From Aeromonas sp. RU39B (GTDB lineage Bacteria; Pseudomonadota; Gammaproteobacteria; Enterobacterales; Aeromonadaceae): 64,000 bases of DNA. Below are positions 19,595 through 30,809 of the stretch, piece after piece. The translations under genes were made by a program, and so were the position numbers. Numbering within the stretch: position 1 is the stretch's first letter; each line of letters starts with the position of its first letter. The notes under the pieces were generated by a model. That model did not search any database, was not told where the DNA came from, and saw nothing but the letters and a program-made list of their open reading frames with translations. The stretch spans positions 310,001 through 374,000 of the forward strand of contig NZ_FTMJ01000002.1 in assembly GCF_900156095.1 (NCBI RefSeq), read 5' to 3'.

Positions 19595-19616
19595 CGGTAT
19601 TCAGTACACCACGTAA

Positions 19617-21074
19617 TTAATTCATTGGTGTTTTACGCACCGATGGCTGCTCGCCGCCTGTGCCTGGGACAGGGGGCAAGGCCGTGACCCCTTGCCAGCC
19701 GCCGCCCAGGGCGGCGATAAGCTGGACGCTGGCGACCTGTTGGGTACTGAGCAAAGAGAGCAAGCTCTGCTGCTGGGACAGACTGGTGTTCTGGGTACTG
19801 GCCACGTCCAGGTAGTCAATCATGCCGGCCTGATACTGATTGTAGGTCACGCGGGCAGACTCTTTGGCGGCATCAGTGGCCCGGCGCTGGGCGGCGATTT
19901 CCTCACTCAGCGTGGCGAGCTGCACCAGATAATCCTCCACTTCACCCATGGCTTCGAGCACGGTTTGCCGGTAAGAGGCCACATCCGCATCATAGCTGGC
20001 TTGCGCCTGCGCCACTTCAGCCTTGGTGGCGCCAAAATCCAGCAAGGTGGTACTGAGCGATGGTCCCAGTGACCAGGTGCGGCTCGGCAGGCTCATCAGA
20101 TTGTGCAATACCGAGCTGGAGACTCCGGCGCTGGCGCTCAGCGTAATATCCGGGTAGTAGGCCGCCTGTGCCACGCCGACAGCTGCATTGGCGGAGGCCA
20201 CGGTTCGCTCGGCATAGGCGATGTCCGGACGGCGCTCAAGAAGTTGAGATGGCACTATGTTGGGCGGCGTCGGCAGATGCAGATTCAGGGAGCTTGCCAC
20301 CGGTAAGGAGAACTCGGCCGGCGTCTTGCCCATCAGGATCGCCATGGCATGCTCAAGTTGCGCCCGCTGCCAGGTGAGATCCAGCATCGACGAGGTGGCA
20401 CTTTCGAGCTGGGTTTGTGCCTGGGCCAGGGTCGCCCGCGACTCGCTGCCAACCGCGTACTTGTTCTCAATCACCTTTAGGTAGCGCTGATACTCCTGCA
20501 CGCTCTGCTGATAGAGGGCGATGCGCGCATCGAGCACCCGAACCTGAAAATAGTCCTGTGCCAGGGATGACTGGGCGCTGAGGGTGATGTTGGCCAGCTC
20601 GGCTTCGCTGGCCTGGGCGCTGGCTTGATACTCTTCGAGCCCGCGGCGCACCTTACCCCACAGATCCAGCTCCCAACTGCTGGTCGCCACATTGGCCGAA
20701 TAGGTATTGCCGGTGCTGCTCTGCGTGCCGCTGCGGGTTAGCCCCGCATTAGCACTGATAGAAGGGTAGAGGCTGGCGTGCGCCTGGTCGATCAGGGCCT
20801 GCGCCTTTTGATATTGGGCTGCGTACTGGGCCACGTTCTGGTTGGAGATCTGCACTTGGGAAAGAAGTTGATCGAGGATCGGATCCTGATAGACCGCCCA
20901 CCACTCTCCCTTGCTCTGGGTCTCTTGTGGAGTAGCCTTGCTCCAGCCCTTGGCCTCTTTAAACGCCGGGGTCACCTTGATGATCGGCTTGTGATAGTCG
21001 GGGCCGACGGCGCAGCCACCCAGCGCCAGGGAGAGGGCTACCATCAGGGTAGAGATTGTCTGTTTACTGTTCAT
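19617..21074 (-). CDS. NodT-family outer membrane efflux lipoprotein
   Basis: The product is the outer membrane channel of a tripartite efflux pump. The N-terminus has a lipoprotein signal peptide ending LALGGC, and the mature part opens AVGPDYHKP, typical of OprM/NodT-type factors. GEWWAVYQDPILDQLL, LLERRPDIAYAERTVASANA and PDITLSASAG are family blocks, and long alpha-helical stretches match the periplasmic barrel. I chose the ATG at 21074 (MNSKQTIST) because AGGA lies 6 bases before it; ATGs at 21080 and further upstream are also in frame. That start gives 485 residues. The gene begins 15 bp after the mdtC stop and is last in the operon. Confidence 0.92.
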   Translation of the reverse strand: MNSKQTISTLMVALSLALGGCAVGPDYHKPIIKVTPAFKEAKGWSKATPQETQSKGEWWAVYQDPILDQLLSQVQISNQNVAQYAAQYQKAQALIDQAHASLYPSISANAGLTRSGTQSSTGNTYSANVATSSWELDLWGKVRRGLEEYQASAQASEAELANITLSAQSSLAQDYFQVRVLDARIALYQQSVQEYQRYLKVIENKYAVGSESRATLAQAQTQLESATSSMLDLTWQRAQLEHAMAILMGKTPAEFSLPVASSLNLHLPTPPNIVPSQLLERRPDIAYAERTVASANAAVGVAQAAYYPDITLSASAGVSSSVLHNLMSLPSRTWSLGPSLSTTLLDFGATKAEVAQAQASYDADVASYRQTVLEAMGEVEDYLVQLATLSEEIAAQRRATDAAKESARVTYNQYQAGMIDYLDVASTQNTSLSQQQSLLSLLSTQQVASVQLIAALGGGWQGVTALPPVPGTGGEQPSVRKTPMN

Positions 21075-21088
21075 ATACATCCTGCACA

Positions 21089-24000
21089 TCAACGGGTCGC
21101 AAAACGGTGCCAGAACTGGCGACCGCGCCGACTCATTTCATCGAGATAGAGATACACCACCGGCGTGGTAAAAAGGGTCAGCAGTTGGCTTAACGCCAGC
21201 CCGCCAGTGATGGCAATGCCCAGTGGACTGCGCAGATCTGCATCGCCGCCACTGCCCAGCGCCAACGGCAGCGCACCAAAAAAGGCGGCCAGGGTGGTCA
21301 TCATGATGGGGCGAAAGCGCATCAGGCAGGCTTTGGTGATGGCCTCTTCGGGCGTTAAGTGCTGTGTGCGCTCGGCCATCAGGGCGAAGTCGATCATCAT
21401 GATGGCGTTTTTCTTCACAATCCCAATGAGCAGCAAGATCCCGATCAGCGCAATCACCGTCAACTGCTGGCCGGTGAGGATCAGCAGCAACAAGGCACCT
21501 ACCCCGGCGGAGGGCAGGGTCGAGAGGATGGTCAGCGGGTGGATATAGCTCTCGTAGAGCATTCCAAGCACGATATAGACAGCCAGTAAGGCCGCCATAA
21601 TCAGCCAAGGCATGGCACTGGCGAGCTCGGTATATTGCTGGGCGGTTCCGGCAAAGCCGCGCTGTATGGTATCGGGCAGGCCAATTTGTGCCATGGCCAC
21701 CTTGATGGCGTTATCTGCGGTCTCCATCGATACCCCGTCTGCCAGATTAAAGGCGATGGTGCTGGCGGCCGACTGGCCCTGATGGTTCACCGACAAAGGG
21801 GACGTCCCACCTGAGAAGGTCACAAACGCAGAGAGCGGCACCTGTTCGCCACTGCTGCTGATCACGTAGAGCTGCTTGAGCACCTGCGGATCATTGCTGT
21901 ACTCGTCGCTTAGGTTCATCACCACGTGATACTGGTTCCAGGTTTTGTAGAGTGTGACCACCTGGCGCTGGCTAAAGGCGTTATTTAAGAAGGTATCGAG
22001 CGTGCTCATCGAGACACCAAGGCGGGTGGCCTTGTCGCGGTCAACCGTCAGCATCACCTCCTGGCCGCCGTTTTGTGCATCGGAATCGACACTGGTGAGC
22101 TCGGGCAGTTTCTCGAGGACTGCTTTGACCTTGGGGGTCCAGCTTCGCAGCGTGTCGAGATCATCGGCCATCAGGGTGTATTGATACGAGGCATTGGCGC
22201 TGCGACCGCCCATGCGCAGATCTTGTACCGGCATCAGAAACATCTGCACACCGGGACTTAAGTGCTGGGTTTTGGCCATCAAGCGGTTGGCGATGGTCGA
22301 AGAGTCGGCGCTGCGGTGTGCCACGTCCTTGAGGGCGACAAACAGGGTAGCCGTATTGCGTGAGCCAAAGGCGCCGCTGCCGGTCGAGCCGGTCACCATC
22401 TCCACATCCGGGTCGGCCTGCACCACCTGGGTAAAGGCCTGGATATTGGGTTTCATGGCCTGGAACGACACGTTCTGATCGGCCCGCAGCGCCCCCATTA
22501 GCAGGCCGGTGTCCTGATTGGGGAAAAAGCCTTTTTGCACCGAGCTGTAGAGAAACACGTTGAGCAGCACGGTCAGTAGCAGGGTCACTATGGTCCAGCG
22601 CGGGTGTTTGAGTACCTGATGCAGCCCCTGTTCATAGCAGGCCAGCAGGGCGTTGAGCGCCGATTCGATGGCCTGATAGACCCGGTTGGGCGTGCGCTCG
22701 GCGGTCTGTTTTTTCAAAAACAGGGAGCAGAGCATCGGGGTCAATGTGAGCGAGACCACCATCGAGATGATCAGTGCGATGGAGAGGGTAACGGCGAACT
22801 CGCGAAACAGCCGGCCGACGATACTGCCCATCAGCAAGATCGGGATAAAGACCGCGATCAGCGACACCGTCATGGCCAGCACGGTAAAGCCCACCTCTTT
22901 GGCCCCCTTGAGCGCGGCGCGCAGCGGACTGTAGCCCGCCTCGATATAGCGCATGATGTTTTCCAGCACCACGATGGCATCATCCACCACAAAACCGGTG
23001 GCAATGATGAGGGCCATCAGCGACAAAATATCCAGGCTATAGCCAAGCAGATACATAAAGGCGCAGGTCCCAATCAGCGAGGCTGGCAGGGCCAACGCAG
23101 GGATGAGCATGGCGTTGACGTTGCGCAAAAAGACAAACACCACACCGATAACCAGGGCGATGGCGATCAGCAGCGTCTCTTCGGTGTCATATAACGAAGA
23201 GCGAATCGACTCGGATCGATCAATGACCAGTTTGAGGGTCACATCGGCGGGCAGTGCTTCACGCAGTTGTGGCAACAGCGCCTTGATGGCATCGGCGGTT
23301 TCCAGCATGTTGGAGCCGGCCTGGCGGGTGATCATCATCATCACCGCCGGTTGCTGGTTGTAATAACCCTGATTGAACTTGTCCTCGACCGAGTCGTAGA
23401 CATTGGCCACGTCACCTAAGCGAATGGCCGCGCCATCCTGATAGCTCACCACCAGGGTCCGATATTGCGCGGCCTTATCAAGTTGGCCGTTGCCGGTGAT
23501 CATCCAGGACTGGCTATCCCCTTGTAAAAAACCCTTCGGCTGATTGGTGCTGCTATTGGCAATGGCGCTACGCACCGTATCGAGCGAGATGCCGTAGTGG
23601 GTGAGCTGCTGGGGTTTGAGATCGATGCGCACGGCCGGCAGGGCACTGCCACTTACGCTGACGCTCCCCACGCCGTTCACCTGCGCCACTTTTTGTTGCA
23701 GCTTGCTATAGGCCAAATCGTAGAGCTCACCGCTGGTGCGCTGACTGGATGTCAGCACCATGCCCATGATCGGCGCATCGGAGGGGTTGGCTTTGCGGTA
23801 GGTGGGCAGCGACGGCATGCTGCTTGGCAGCAGGCTGCGCGCGGCATTGAGCGCCGCCTGCACGTCGCGGGCGGCACCGTCGATATCGCGGCTGAGTTCA
23901 AACTGAATGATGATCCGGGTCGAGCCTTGCGAGCTCATCGAGGTCATCTCGGTGATGCCGGCAATCTGGCCAAGCGCCCGCTCCAGCGGGGTTGCCACGG

Positions 24001-24184
24001 TGGCGGCCATGGTTTCAGGGCTGGCACCCGACAGGCTGGCACTGACCATCACGGTCGGAAAATCGACCTGGGGCAGGGAGGCAACTGGCAAAAAGCGGTA
24101 TCCCAGGGCGCCAAGCAGCACCAAGGCCAGCGTTAGCAGCACGGTGGCGACCGGTCGCAGGATAAAGGTCCGGGAGATATTCAT
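21089..24184 (-). CDS. mdtC: RND efflux transporter subunit, MdtC-like
   Basis: This 1031-residue inner membrane pump belongs to the hydrophobe/amphiphile RND family. [20 protein letters not shown] begins TM1. [34 protein letters not shown] and [20 protein letters not shown] (TM4 with the Asp pair of the proton relay) match Mdt[17 protein letters not shown] segment lies near the C-terminus. MdtB and MdtC form a hetero-oligomer in E. coli. The start overlaps the mdtB stop (ATGA, 24181-24184). The open frame continues upstream inside mdtB, but MNISRTF is the family start. Confidence 0.94.
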   Translation of the reverse strand: MNISRTFILRPVATVLLTLALVLLGALGYRFLPVASLPQVDFPTVMVSASLSGASPETMAATVATPLERALGQIAGITEMTSMSSQGSTRIIIQFELSRDIDGAARDVQAALNAARSLLPSSMPSLPTYRKANPSDAPIMGMVLTSSQRTSGELYDLAYSKLQQKVAQVNGVGSVSVSGSALPAVRIDLKPQQLTHYGISLDTVRSAIANSSTNQPKGFLQGDSQSWMITGNGQLDKAAQYRTLVVSYQDGAAIRLGDVANVYDSVEDKFNQGYYNQQPAVMMMITRQAGSNMLETADAIKALLPQLREALPADVTLKLVIDRSESIRSSLYDTEETLLIAIALVIGVVFVFLRNVNAMLIPALALPASLIGTCAFMYLLGYSLDILSLMALIIATGFVVDDAIVVLENIMRYIEAGYSPLRAALKGAKEVGFTVLAMTVSLIAVFIPILLMGSIVGRLFREFAVTLSIALIISMVVSLTLTPMLCSLFLKKQTAERTPNRVYQAIESALNALLACYEQGLHQVLKHPRWTIVTLLLTVLLNVFLYSSVQKGFFPNQDTGLLMGALRADQNVSFQAMKPNIQAFTQVVQADPDVEMVTGSTGSGAFGSRNTATLFVALKDVAHRSADSSTIANRLMAKTQHLSPGVQMFLMPVQDLRMGGRSANASYQYTLMADDLDTLRSWTPKVKAVLEKLPELTSVDSDAQNGGQEVMLTVDRDKATRLGVSMSTLDTFLNNAFSQRQVVTLYKTWNQYHVVMNLSDEYSNDPQVLKQLYVISSSGEQVPLSAFVTFSGGTSPLSVNHQGQSAASTIAFNLADGVSMETADNAIKVAMAQIGLPDTIQRGFAGTAQQYTELASAMPWLIMAALLAVYIVLGMLYESYIHPLTILSTLPSAGVGALLLLILTGQQLTVIALIGILLLIGIVKKNAIMMIDFALMAERTQHLTPEEAITKACLMRFRPIMMTTLAAFFGALPLALGSGGDADLRSPLGIAITGGLALSQLLTLFTTPVVYLYLDEMSRRGRQFWHRFATR

Positions 24185-27100
24185 GCCTGATCCCGCCCGC
24201 TGATGCGTTGCCACCACCGCCGGCCGCGCACGGCCAAGCGGTCAAACCACAGATAGATGACCGGTGTTGAGAACAGCGTCAACACCTGGCTAAACACCAG
24301 ACCACCGACAATCACCAGACCCAGAGGGCGGCGCAATTCGGCGCCCGATCCTTGTGCCAGCATCAGCGGCAGGGCCCCGAGCAGGGCGGCCATGGTGGTC
24401 ATCAGGATCGGCCGAAAGCGCAGCAGACAAGCCTGATGAATGGCCTCGCGCGGGCTGAGCTTTTGTTTGTGCTCGGCCTCGAGTGCGAAGTCGATCATCA
24501 TGATGGCGTTCTTTTTGACGATCCCGATCAGCAAGATCACGCCGATGAGGGCAATCAGGCTGAATTCGGTATTGGCAAACAGCAAGGTGAGCAAGGCACC
24601 CACCGCCGCCGAGGGGAGGGTAGAAAGAATGGTCACCGGGTGGATGAAGCTCTCATAGAGGATGCCGAGGACCACATACATGGTGACCAGCGCCGCCAGG
24701 ATCAGCCACAGGGTATTGCCGGTGGCAGACTGGAAGGCCGACGATTCTCCCTGATAGCGCAAGGTGGTGCTGCCGGGCATCGCCAAGGCGGTGGTCAGTT
24801 GGCTGATCTTGGCCTGGGCATCGCTCAAGGAGTAGCCGTTATTGAGGTTAAACGAGAGGGTCACCGCCGGCAGCTGGTTCAGGCGCACATGCACCAGCGA
24901 GCCGGTTTGCATGCGCACGGTAGCAATCGAGGTGAGCTTGACCATGGGGGTCGTGGTGGTGCTTGAACTCGATGTGCTGGTGCTGGTCGATGAATCGGTG
25001 GTCGCAGTGCCGGCCAGATAGATATCATCCAGTGACGCCGGCGATTGCTGGTATTTGGGCGCCACTTCCAGCACCACCCGATACTGGTTGGACTGGGTAA
25101 AGATGGTCGAGATCAGCCGCTGGCCAAAGGCGTTGTAGAGCGCCGTGTCCACGTCCGAGGCGGTAATGCCATAGCGAGCAGCGGCATCGCGGTTGAGCTC
25201 CACGTAGGCGACCTGCCCTTGATCTTGCAAGTTGCTGGTCACGTGGTTGAACTCGGGCTCCCGGGCCAGGGCGTCAACGAGTTTGGGGGTAAAGCTCACC
25301 AGCTTTTCGCTGTCGATGTCATCAAGGGTCAGCTGATATTGGCTCGGTGTCACCTGATCGTTGACCGACAGATCCTGAGAGGACTGCAAGTAAAGCGCGA
25401 TGCCGCTGACCGCCGCGCTGGTCTGTTCGATCTCATCGATGATCGCGTCGGCCCGTTCGCTGCGCTCATCAAAGGGTTTGAGGGCAATCTGCAGGCGACC
25501 GCTGTTCAGGCTGGTGTTGCTGCCATCGACGCCGATGGTCGAGGAGACCTTGTCCACGTTCGGGTTTTGCAAAATCAGCTCAACCAGCTGCTGCTGACGA
25601 CGGGCCATCTCGGAGAAGGAGATATCCTGAGAGGCCAACGTGACCCCCTGCACCAGTCCGGTATCTTCACTCGGGAAAAAGCCCTTCGGGATCACCACAT
25701 AGAGCAGCCCAGTCAGTAGCACGGTGCCGAGTGCCACCATCAGGGTGAGCGGTTGGTGATTGAGCACCACCGTCAGCATCCGATCGTAAACCCGGATGAT
25801 CCGATCAAATACCTGCCCCCCTTTTTTGTAAAAGGTGCTCTGCTTTTCCAGCGGAATATGGCGCAGCAAGTAGGCGCACAGCATGGGCGTCAGGGTGAGG
25901 GAGACCAGCATCGAGACAAAGATCGACACCGCCAGCGTGATGGCAAACTCGCGAAACAGCCGGCCGACCACATCGCCCATAAAGAGCAGCGGGATCAGCA
26001 CGGCGATGAGCGAAAAGGTGAGCGAAATGATGGTAAAGCCGATCTGCTCGGAGCCCTTGAGCGCCGCCTGCAACGGCGACTCGCCCGCCTCCAGCCGCCG
26101 GTCGATGTTTTCGACCACCACGATGGCATCATCGATGACAAAACCGGTGGCGATGGTCAGCGCCATCAACGACAGGTTATTGAGGCTAAATCCAGCCAGA
26201 TACATCACGCCAAAGGTGCCGATCAGCGAAAGGGGTACCGCCATGCTCGGGATAAAGGTCGCGGGCACATTACGCAGGAACAGGAATGTCACCATGATGA
26301 CCAGTGCAATCGAGAGGCAAAGCTCAAACTGCACATCGGCTATCGAGGCGCGAATGGTCTGGGTCTGATCGGCCAGAATCGAGAGCTTGACCCCTTCGGG
26401 CAGCGCCTGTTGCAGGGTCGGCAGCTGTTTTTTGATGCTATCGACCACCTCAATCACGTTGGCGCCGGGCTGGCGTTGCACCTTGATCACGATCGCCGGG
26501 CTCTGGTTGGCCCAAGCCGACTGGAAGGTATTTTCCGGTGCTTGCTCGATGGTGGCGATATCGCGCAGGCGCAGCGCTGCGCCATTTTCGTAGGTGAGGA
26601 TCAGCTTGCCGTATTCGCTGGCATCGCGCAGCTGATCGTTGGCGTCGATGGTGATGGAGTGATAACGACCATCAAAGCCGCCCTTGGAGCCGTTCACATT
26701 ACTGTTGTTGATGAGGGTGTAAATATCCTCAAGGCTGAGGTGGTGCGCGGCCAGCGCCTTGGGATCGACGCGTACCCGGATGGCCGGCTGATTGCCCCCT
26801 GCCAGTGTCACCAATCCCACGCCGGAGATCTGCGAGAGCTTGAGGGCAATCCGGGTGTTCACCAGATCTTGCACCTTGGTCAGCGGCAGGTTGTCGGAGG
26901 TGGCCGCCAGGGTGATCACCGCCGTGTCGGCCGGGTTGACCTTCTTGTAGGTGGGCGGATTGGGTAAATCATCCGGCAGTAGGCTGTCGGCGGCGTTGAT
27001 GGCGGCTTGAACCTCCTGCTCGGCCACATCGAGTGACAAATCGAGGCTGAACGTGAGGGTAATGACCGACGCGCCGCCGGAGCTGGTGGAGTACATCTGG

Positions 27101-27333
27101 CTTAAGCCCGACATCTGGCCGAGTTGACGCTCAAGCGGCGCCGTGACCGACGAGGCCATGATATCGGGGCTGGCGCCCGGATAGAGGGTGGTGACCTGAA
27201 TGGTCGGGTAGTCCACCTGCGGCAGGGCCGAGGTGGGCAGCATGCGATAGGCAAACAGCCCAGAGAGCAGCACCCCGAACATCAGCAGGATGGTGGCAAC
27301 CGGCCGCTGGATAAACAGTCTGGACGGATTCAT
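24181..27333 (-). CDS. mdtB: RND efflux transporter subunit, MdtB-like, with Ser/Thr-rich insert
   Basis: The 1050-residue product is the partner RND subunit. It begins [20 protein letters not shown] and contains [20 protein letters not shown] and [20 protein letters not shown] (TM4 Asp pair), as well as [20 protein letters not shown]. In the second periplasmic domain, at about residues 774-795, there is a low-complexity run of Ser and Thr that I do not know from E. coli MdtB. The start overlaps the mdtA stop (27330-27333), so translation is coupled. Confidence 0.94.
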   Translation of the reverse strand: MNPSRLFIQRPVATILLMFGVLLSGLFAYRMLPTSALPQVDYPTIQVTTLYPGASPDIMASSVTAPLERQLGQMSGLSQMYSTSSGGASVITLTFSLDLSLDVAEQEVQAAINAADSLLPDDLPNPPTYKKVNPADTAVITLAATSDNLPLTKVQDLVNTRIALKLSQISGVGLVTLAGGNQPAIRVRVDPKALAAHHLSLEDIYTLINNSNVNGSKGGFDGRYHSITIDANDQLRDASEYGKLILTYENGAALRLRDIATIEQAPENTFQSAWANQSPAIVIKVQRQPGANVIEVVDSIKKQLPTLQQALPEGVKLSILADQTQTIRASIADVQFELCLSIALVIMVTFLFLRNVPATFIPSMAVPLSLIGTFGVMYLAGFSLNNLSLMALTIATGFVIDDAIVVVENIDRRLEAGESPLQAALKGSEQIGFTIISLTFSLIAVLIPLLFMGDVVGRLFREFAITLAVSIFVSMLVSLTLTPMLCAYLLRHIPLEKQSTFYKKGGQVFDRIIRVYDRMLTVVLNHQPLTLMVALGTVLLTGLLYVVIPKGFFPSEDTGLVQGVTLASQDISFSEMARRQQQLVELILQNPNVDKVSSTIGVDGSNTSLNSGRLQIALKPFDERSERADAIIDEIEQTSAAVSGIALYLQSSQDLSVNDQVTPSQYQLTLDDIDSEKLVSFTPKLVDALAREPEFNHVTSNLQDQGQVAYVELNRDAAARYGITASDVDTALYNAFGQRLISTIFTQSNQYRVVLEVAPKYQQSPASLDDIYLAGTATTDSSTSTSTSSSSTTTTPMVKLTSIATVRMQTGSLVHVRLNQLPAVTLSFNLNNGYSLSDAQAKISQLTTALAMPGSTTLRYQGESSAFQSATGNTLWLILAALVTMYVVLGILYESFIHPVTILSTLPSAAVGALLTLLFANTEFSLIALIGVILLIGIVKKNAIMMIDFALEAEHKQKLSPREAIHQACLLRFRPILMTTMAALLGALPLMLAQGSGAELRRPLGLVIVGGLVFSQVLTLFSTPVIYLWFDRLAVRGRRWWQRISGRDQA

Positions 27334-28532
27334 TGCTGGCCCTTGCTCCCGCTGCTCGCGGTGACGACGCTGACCTTACTGCCGGTATTGAGATTATCGA
27401 TACCTGCCGTCACCACCTGCTCGCCACCCTTGAGGCCTTCCAAAATGGCCTGTTGATCGGTGCCCAGTTGCGGGCCGGTTTTGACGGCCGTGCGGGTGAC
27501 CGTGTTATCTGCCCCCACCACATAGACAAAGCTGCCGTCGCTGGAGAGCTGAATGGCCTGGCTCGATACCACCGGCACCTGCCGGTACTGACCAATCTGC
27601 AGGCGGGCGTTGACGAACTGGTTGGGATAGAGCGCTTCATCGCTGTTTGCGAACATCGCCTTGAGCTTCACCGTGCCGGTGCTGCTGTCTATTTCGTTGC
27701 TGATAAAGTTGAGGCTGCCGCTGGCAAGCTCGGTGGTGCCGTCTTGATCAAGCGCCGTCACTGGCAGGGTAGTGCCTTGATGCAGCGCTTTGAGCAGCGT
27801 CTGCACATAGGATTGCGGCACGCTGAAGGTCACGGCAATCGGCTGGATCTGAGTGATGGTGACAAGGCCGGTGGTATCGCTCGAGTGCACGACGTTGCCG
27901 GGATCGACCAGACGCAAACCGACCCGGCCGCTGACCGGTGCTGTAATGGCGGCATAGTCAATGTTGAGCTTGGCGGCCGCAATCTGCGCCTGATCGGCTT
28001 TGACCGCCCCCTGATATTGACCGACAGTGGCAATCTGACTATCGAGATCCTGCTTGGCCAGCGAGTCTTTGGCGTAAAGCTCTTTGTAACGGGTCAATGT
28101 CAGCTTGGCGCTTTTGAGCAGCGCCTGGTTCTGGGCCAGTTCCCCTTCGTATTGAGCCAGCGTTGCCTGGTAGCTGCGTGCATCAAGTTGGGCCAGTAAC
28201 TGCCCCTTTTTCACCTGCTGACCTTCGCTGAAAAAGACCTTCATCAGTTGGCCGTCCACCTGACTGGTCACGGTCACGCTGGCGTTTGGCACCACAGTAC
28301 CGAGCGCCGTGACATATTGCGGGACATCGGCAATACCCACTGTGGTGGTTTGTACCGGCACACTGCCGCCCGGCAGCATGGGGCCTCCTCGTTTGCCGCG
28401 TCCCATCCCCCCCATCTGGGCGTGTTTGGCGGTTTGGCCGGCGGCAGGCCAGTAGTGAACGATCAATGCGCCAGCAACACCGGTGACGGCGAGCAGAGAG
28501 AGGAGGCGCAGGATATTTTTTTTAGTCGTCAT
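27330..28532 (-). CDS. mdtA: RND efflux membrane fusion protein, MdtA-like
   Basis: MdtA bridges the RND pump and the outer membrane channel. A short cytoplasmic start and one N-terminal hydrophobic segment (about residues 9-27) anchor the protein. It then has a Gly/Met/Arg-rich stretch and the fusion-protein core: [29 protein letters not shown] (half-lipoyl), a coiled-coil hairpin (about 115-180) and [18 protein letters not shown] (second half-lipoyl). I chose ATG 28532 ([10 protein letters not shown], 400 residues); an upstream GTG at 28547 is the alternative. No good ribosome site precedes either. It is the first gene of the mdtABC-OMF operon. No two-component genes like baeSR are adjacent. 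Confidence 0.92.
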   Translation of the reverse strand: MTTKKNILRLLSLLAVTGVAGALIVHYWPAAGQTAKHAQMGGMGRGKRGGPMLPGGSVPVQTTTVGIADVPQYVTALGTVVPNASVTVTSQVDGQLMKVFFSEGQQVKKGQLLAQLDARSYQATLAQYEGELAQNQALLKSAKLTLTRYKELYAKDSLAKQDLDSQIATVGQYQGAVKADQAQIAAAKLNIDYAAITAPVSGRVGLRLVDPGNVVHSSDTTGLVTITQIQPIAVTFSVPQSYVQTLLKALHQGTTLPVTALDQDGTTELASGSLNFISNEIDSSTGTVKLKAMFANSDEALYPNQFVNARLQIGQYRQVPVVSSQAIQLSSDGSFVYVVGADNTVTRTAVKTGPQLGTDQQAILEGLKGGEQVVTAGIDNLNTGSKVSVVTASSGSKGQQ

Positions 28533-29182
28533 CGCGGTGTTTCGCACATTAAAGGAATTTGGATGAAATGAGTGTATGCGTCGTCAATCAATGAGATGGG
28601 TCAGGTGAGGCATGGATACCAATATGCGCCGCCACCGTTATCCATTGAGTTAACAGAACGAACCTTAAACCGGGTGTGGGCAGCAGCAGGGATAAAAAAC
28701 GCAACGGCGATACTGGTTCATTTGGCAATAATGCTCATGTCAGGTGATGCAAGATCTCCAATAGCCGGCGAGACCTTGCAACGACGATATCTGATGGATG
28801 CCATGCCAACGAGCGCGCGGGGCCTCTGGCTTTGACGTGCAAAGCCTAGCATCGCAGCGGATAGACGCCTACCGCAGCAAGCGAAAAGAATCGGTAAGGA
28901 TTGGTGTCAAAGTGTGTCGAGCGCTGCGCTAAATTGGCAGAAACGTTTTTTTATCGCTGCGGCGATTGAATAAAACCGGTGGGATTATTGGTTAACTGGA
29001 CAATGCGCTTTATTTCAATATGCAGTGAGCGCTGCGGCGTCAATGTATGTCAGAGGGAAATTAAGGCGCGCAGAGCAATAATTTTGATTTGAAGTGGTGA
29101 TTAATTGTTTTGCATTCGTCACCGCACCGGAAAATAAAAACCCCTCATTAACGAGGGGTCTTATCAATGACAACCTGATAGG
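28533..29182. other. Gene-poor region upstream of mdtA
   Basis: This 650-bp gap between mdtA (reading left) and the 3' end of sdaA is the longest non-coding stretch in the window. It contains the sdaA terminator (29131-29159) and must hold the mdtA promoter. A perfect hairpin GGCTTTG (28828-28834) / CAAAGCC (28840-28846) has no U-run. An 87-codon frame at 28572-28835 (+) has no signature or ribosome site and is not called. CGCTGCG-type words recur near 28922, 28956 and 29028. The rest is AT-rich and unexplained. Confidence 0.5.
29131..29159 (-). terminator. Intrinsic terminator after sdaA
   Basis: On the minus strand ACCCCTC and GAGGGGT (29140-29159) form a 7-bp stem with a 6-nt loop, followed by TTTTATTTT. 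Confidence 0.88.
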
Positions 29183-30553
29183 TTAATCGCAGGCAACTTG
29201 CAGCACCTTGATGGCCAGGCCACCACGGGAGGTTTCACGGTACTTGGAGTCCATGTCCTTACCGGTGATGTACATGGTCTCGATGACCTTATCGAGTGAC
29301 ACCCGCGGCTTGGAGGTGCGGCGCAGGGCCATGCGCGAGGCGTTGACGGCCTTCATGGCAGCGATGGCGTTACGCTCGATGCAGGGCACTTGCACCTGAC
29401 CGGCCACCGGATCACAGGTCAGACCCAGGTTGTGCTCCATGGCGATTTCCGCTGCTTCACAGACGTGCTCCGGGCTGCCGCCCATCAGCTCGGTCAGACC
29501 GGCGGCGGCCATCGAGCAGGAGACACCCACTTCACCCTGGCAGCCGACTTCGGCACCGGAGATGGAGGCGTTCATCTTGTAAAGGATACCGACGGCGCCG
29601 GCTGCCAGATAGAAGCGGGCGTACTCGTCACGGCCAACCGGCTGGATGAACTTGTCATAGTAGGCCAGTACGGCCGGGATGATACCGGCAGCACCGTTGG
29701 TCGGCGCGGTCACCACACGGCCACCGGCCGCGTTCTCTTCGCTCACTGCCAGCGCAAACATGTTGACCCAGTCAACGATGTTCATCGGATCGTTGGAGAG
29801 GCTTTCGTTAGTGGTCAGCTGACGATAGAGCGGCGCGGCACGGCGCGGCACACGCAGCGGACCGGAGAGGACGCCCTCGGTGCGGCAGCCCCGCTCGATG
29901 CCTTCACGCATGGTGGTCCAGATCTTGCCAAATTTCTTGTAGATCTCTTCCGGCGTGTTGAAGCACTTCTCGTTTTCCATCATCAGGGCCGAGATGGACA
30001 GACCGGTCTGGCTGCTGTGAGCAACCAGTTCAGCCGCGCTCTTGAACGGGTAAGAGACCGGCATGTCGCCGCTGTCGGCCTTGCCGAAGTTCTCTTCATC
30101 GACGATAAAGCCACCGCCGATGGAGTAATAGGTCTTGCGATAGGCCGCGTCATCTTCGATGAAAGCGGTCAGGGTCATGCCGTTTTCGTGCAGGGGCAGG
30201 GCTTCGTCATGGAACACCATGGCGCTGCGCGGGAAGCTGACAGTGTGGCAGTGCAGGCCGATGGGCAGGCGCTCGGTCTGCTCAACGCGGCTGATAAAGT
30301 CGGGAATGGTGTCGATATCGACGGTTTCCGGTAGATTGCCGGCCAGCCCCATGATGATGGCGGTATCGGTGTGGTGCCCTTTACCGGTCCACGACAGCGA
30401 GCCGTAGACATCGACCTGGATCCGGGTGATATCACGGATCTTGCCGCTGGCGCGCAACTCATCTACGAACTGCTTGGCGGCCTTCATCGGACCGACGGTG
30501 TGGGAAGAGGAGGGACCCACACCAATTTTGAAGATGTCAAACACGCTGATCAT
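29183..30553 (-). CDS. sdaA: L-serine ammonia-lyase (first copy)
   Basis: The enzyme deaminates L-serine to pyruvate with a [4Fe-4S] cluster. The product (456 residues) starts [20 protein letters not shown], the N-terminal signature of the single-chain SdaA family. [37 protein letters not shown] and [20 protein letters not shown] contain the cluster cysteines and substrate loops. AGAGGT stands 10 bases before ATG 30553, and the upstream 28 codons of the open frame look like leader sequence. A possible -10 TATACT lies at 30720-30725 (minus strand) without a good -35. A related copy lies directly upstream on the same strand with its own terminator. Confidence 0.95.
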   Translation of the reverse strand: MISVFDIFKIGVGPSSSHTVGPMKAAKQFVDELRASGKIRDITRIQVDVYGSLSWTGKGHHTDTAIIMGLAGNLPETVDIDTIPDFISRVEQTERLPIGLHCHTVSFPRSAMVFHDEALPLHENGMTLTAFIEDDAAYRKTYYSIGGGFIVDEENFGKADSGDMPVSYPFKSAAELVAHSSQTGLSISALMMENEKCFNTPEEIYKKFGKIWTTMREGIERGCRTEGVLSGPLRVPRRAAPLYRQLTTNESLSNDPMNIVDWVNMFALAVSEENAAGGRVVTAPTNGAAGIIPAVLAYYDKFIQPVGRDEYARFYLAAGAVGILYKMNASISGAEVGCQGEVGVSCSMAAAGLTELMGGSPEHVCEAAEIAMEHNLGLTCDPVAGQVQVPCIERNAIAAMKAVNASRMALRRTSKPRVSLDKVIETMYITGKDMDSKYRETSRGGLAIKVLQVACD

Positions 30554-30765
30554 GAAATCATTACCTCTGAAAGTGAGGGGCGGACCCGCACTGCTTTTTC
30601 TTGTTGTCGTATGACCGGGAGGGGTCAGACATGCCATTCGATACCAACGGAGGCTAGTCTACCTGCACAAAACTTAAAAAAAGTTGAAATAGGTCTACTT
30701 TTGTTGAGATTCGGCGCGGAGTATAAAATTAATTTTAGGGTTTCGCCATTTGGCTAAACGTTTTT

Positions 30766-30793
30766 CATAAAAAAGCCCGGCATCTGCCGGGCT
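30766..30793 (-). terminator. Intrinsic terminator after sdaB
   Basis: On the minus strand AGCCCGGCA and TGCCGGGCT (30774-30793) pair around a very small loop, followed by TTTTTTATG. Confidence 0.88.
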
Positions 30794-30809
30794 TCTGTAT
30801 TCAAATGAC

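Noticed and set aside
28572-28835. 87-codon plus-strand frame before mdtA
   Set aside because: No ribosome site, no recognisable motif and it overlaps the mdtA upstream region; probably chance.
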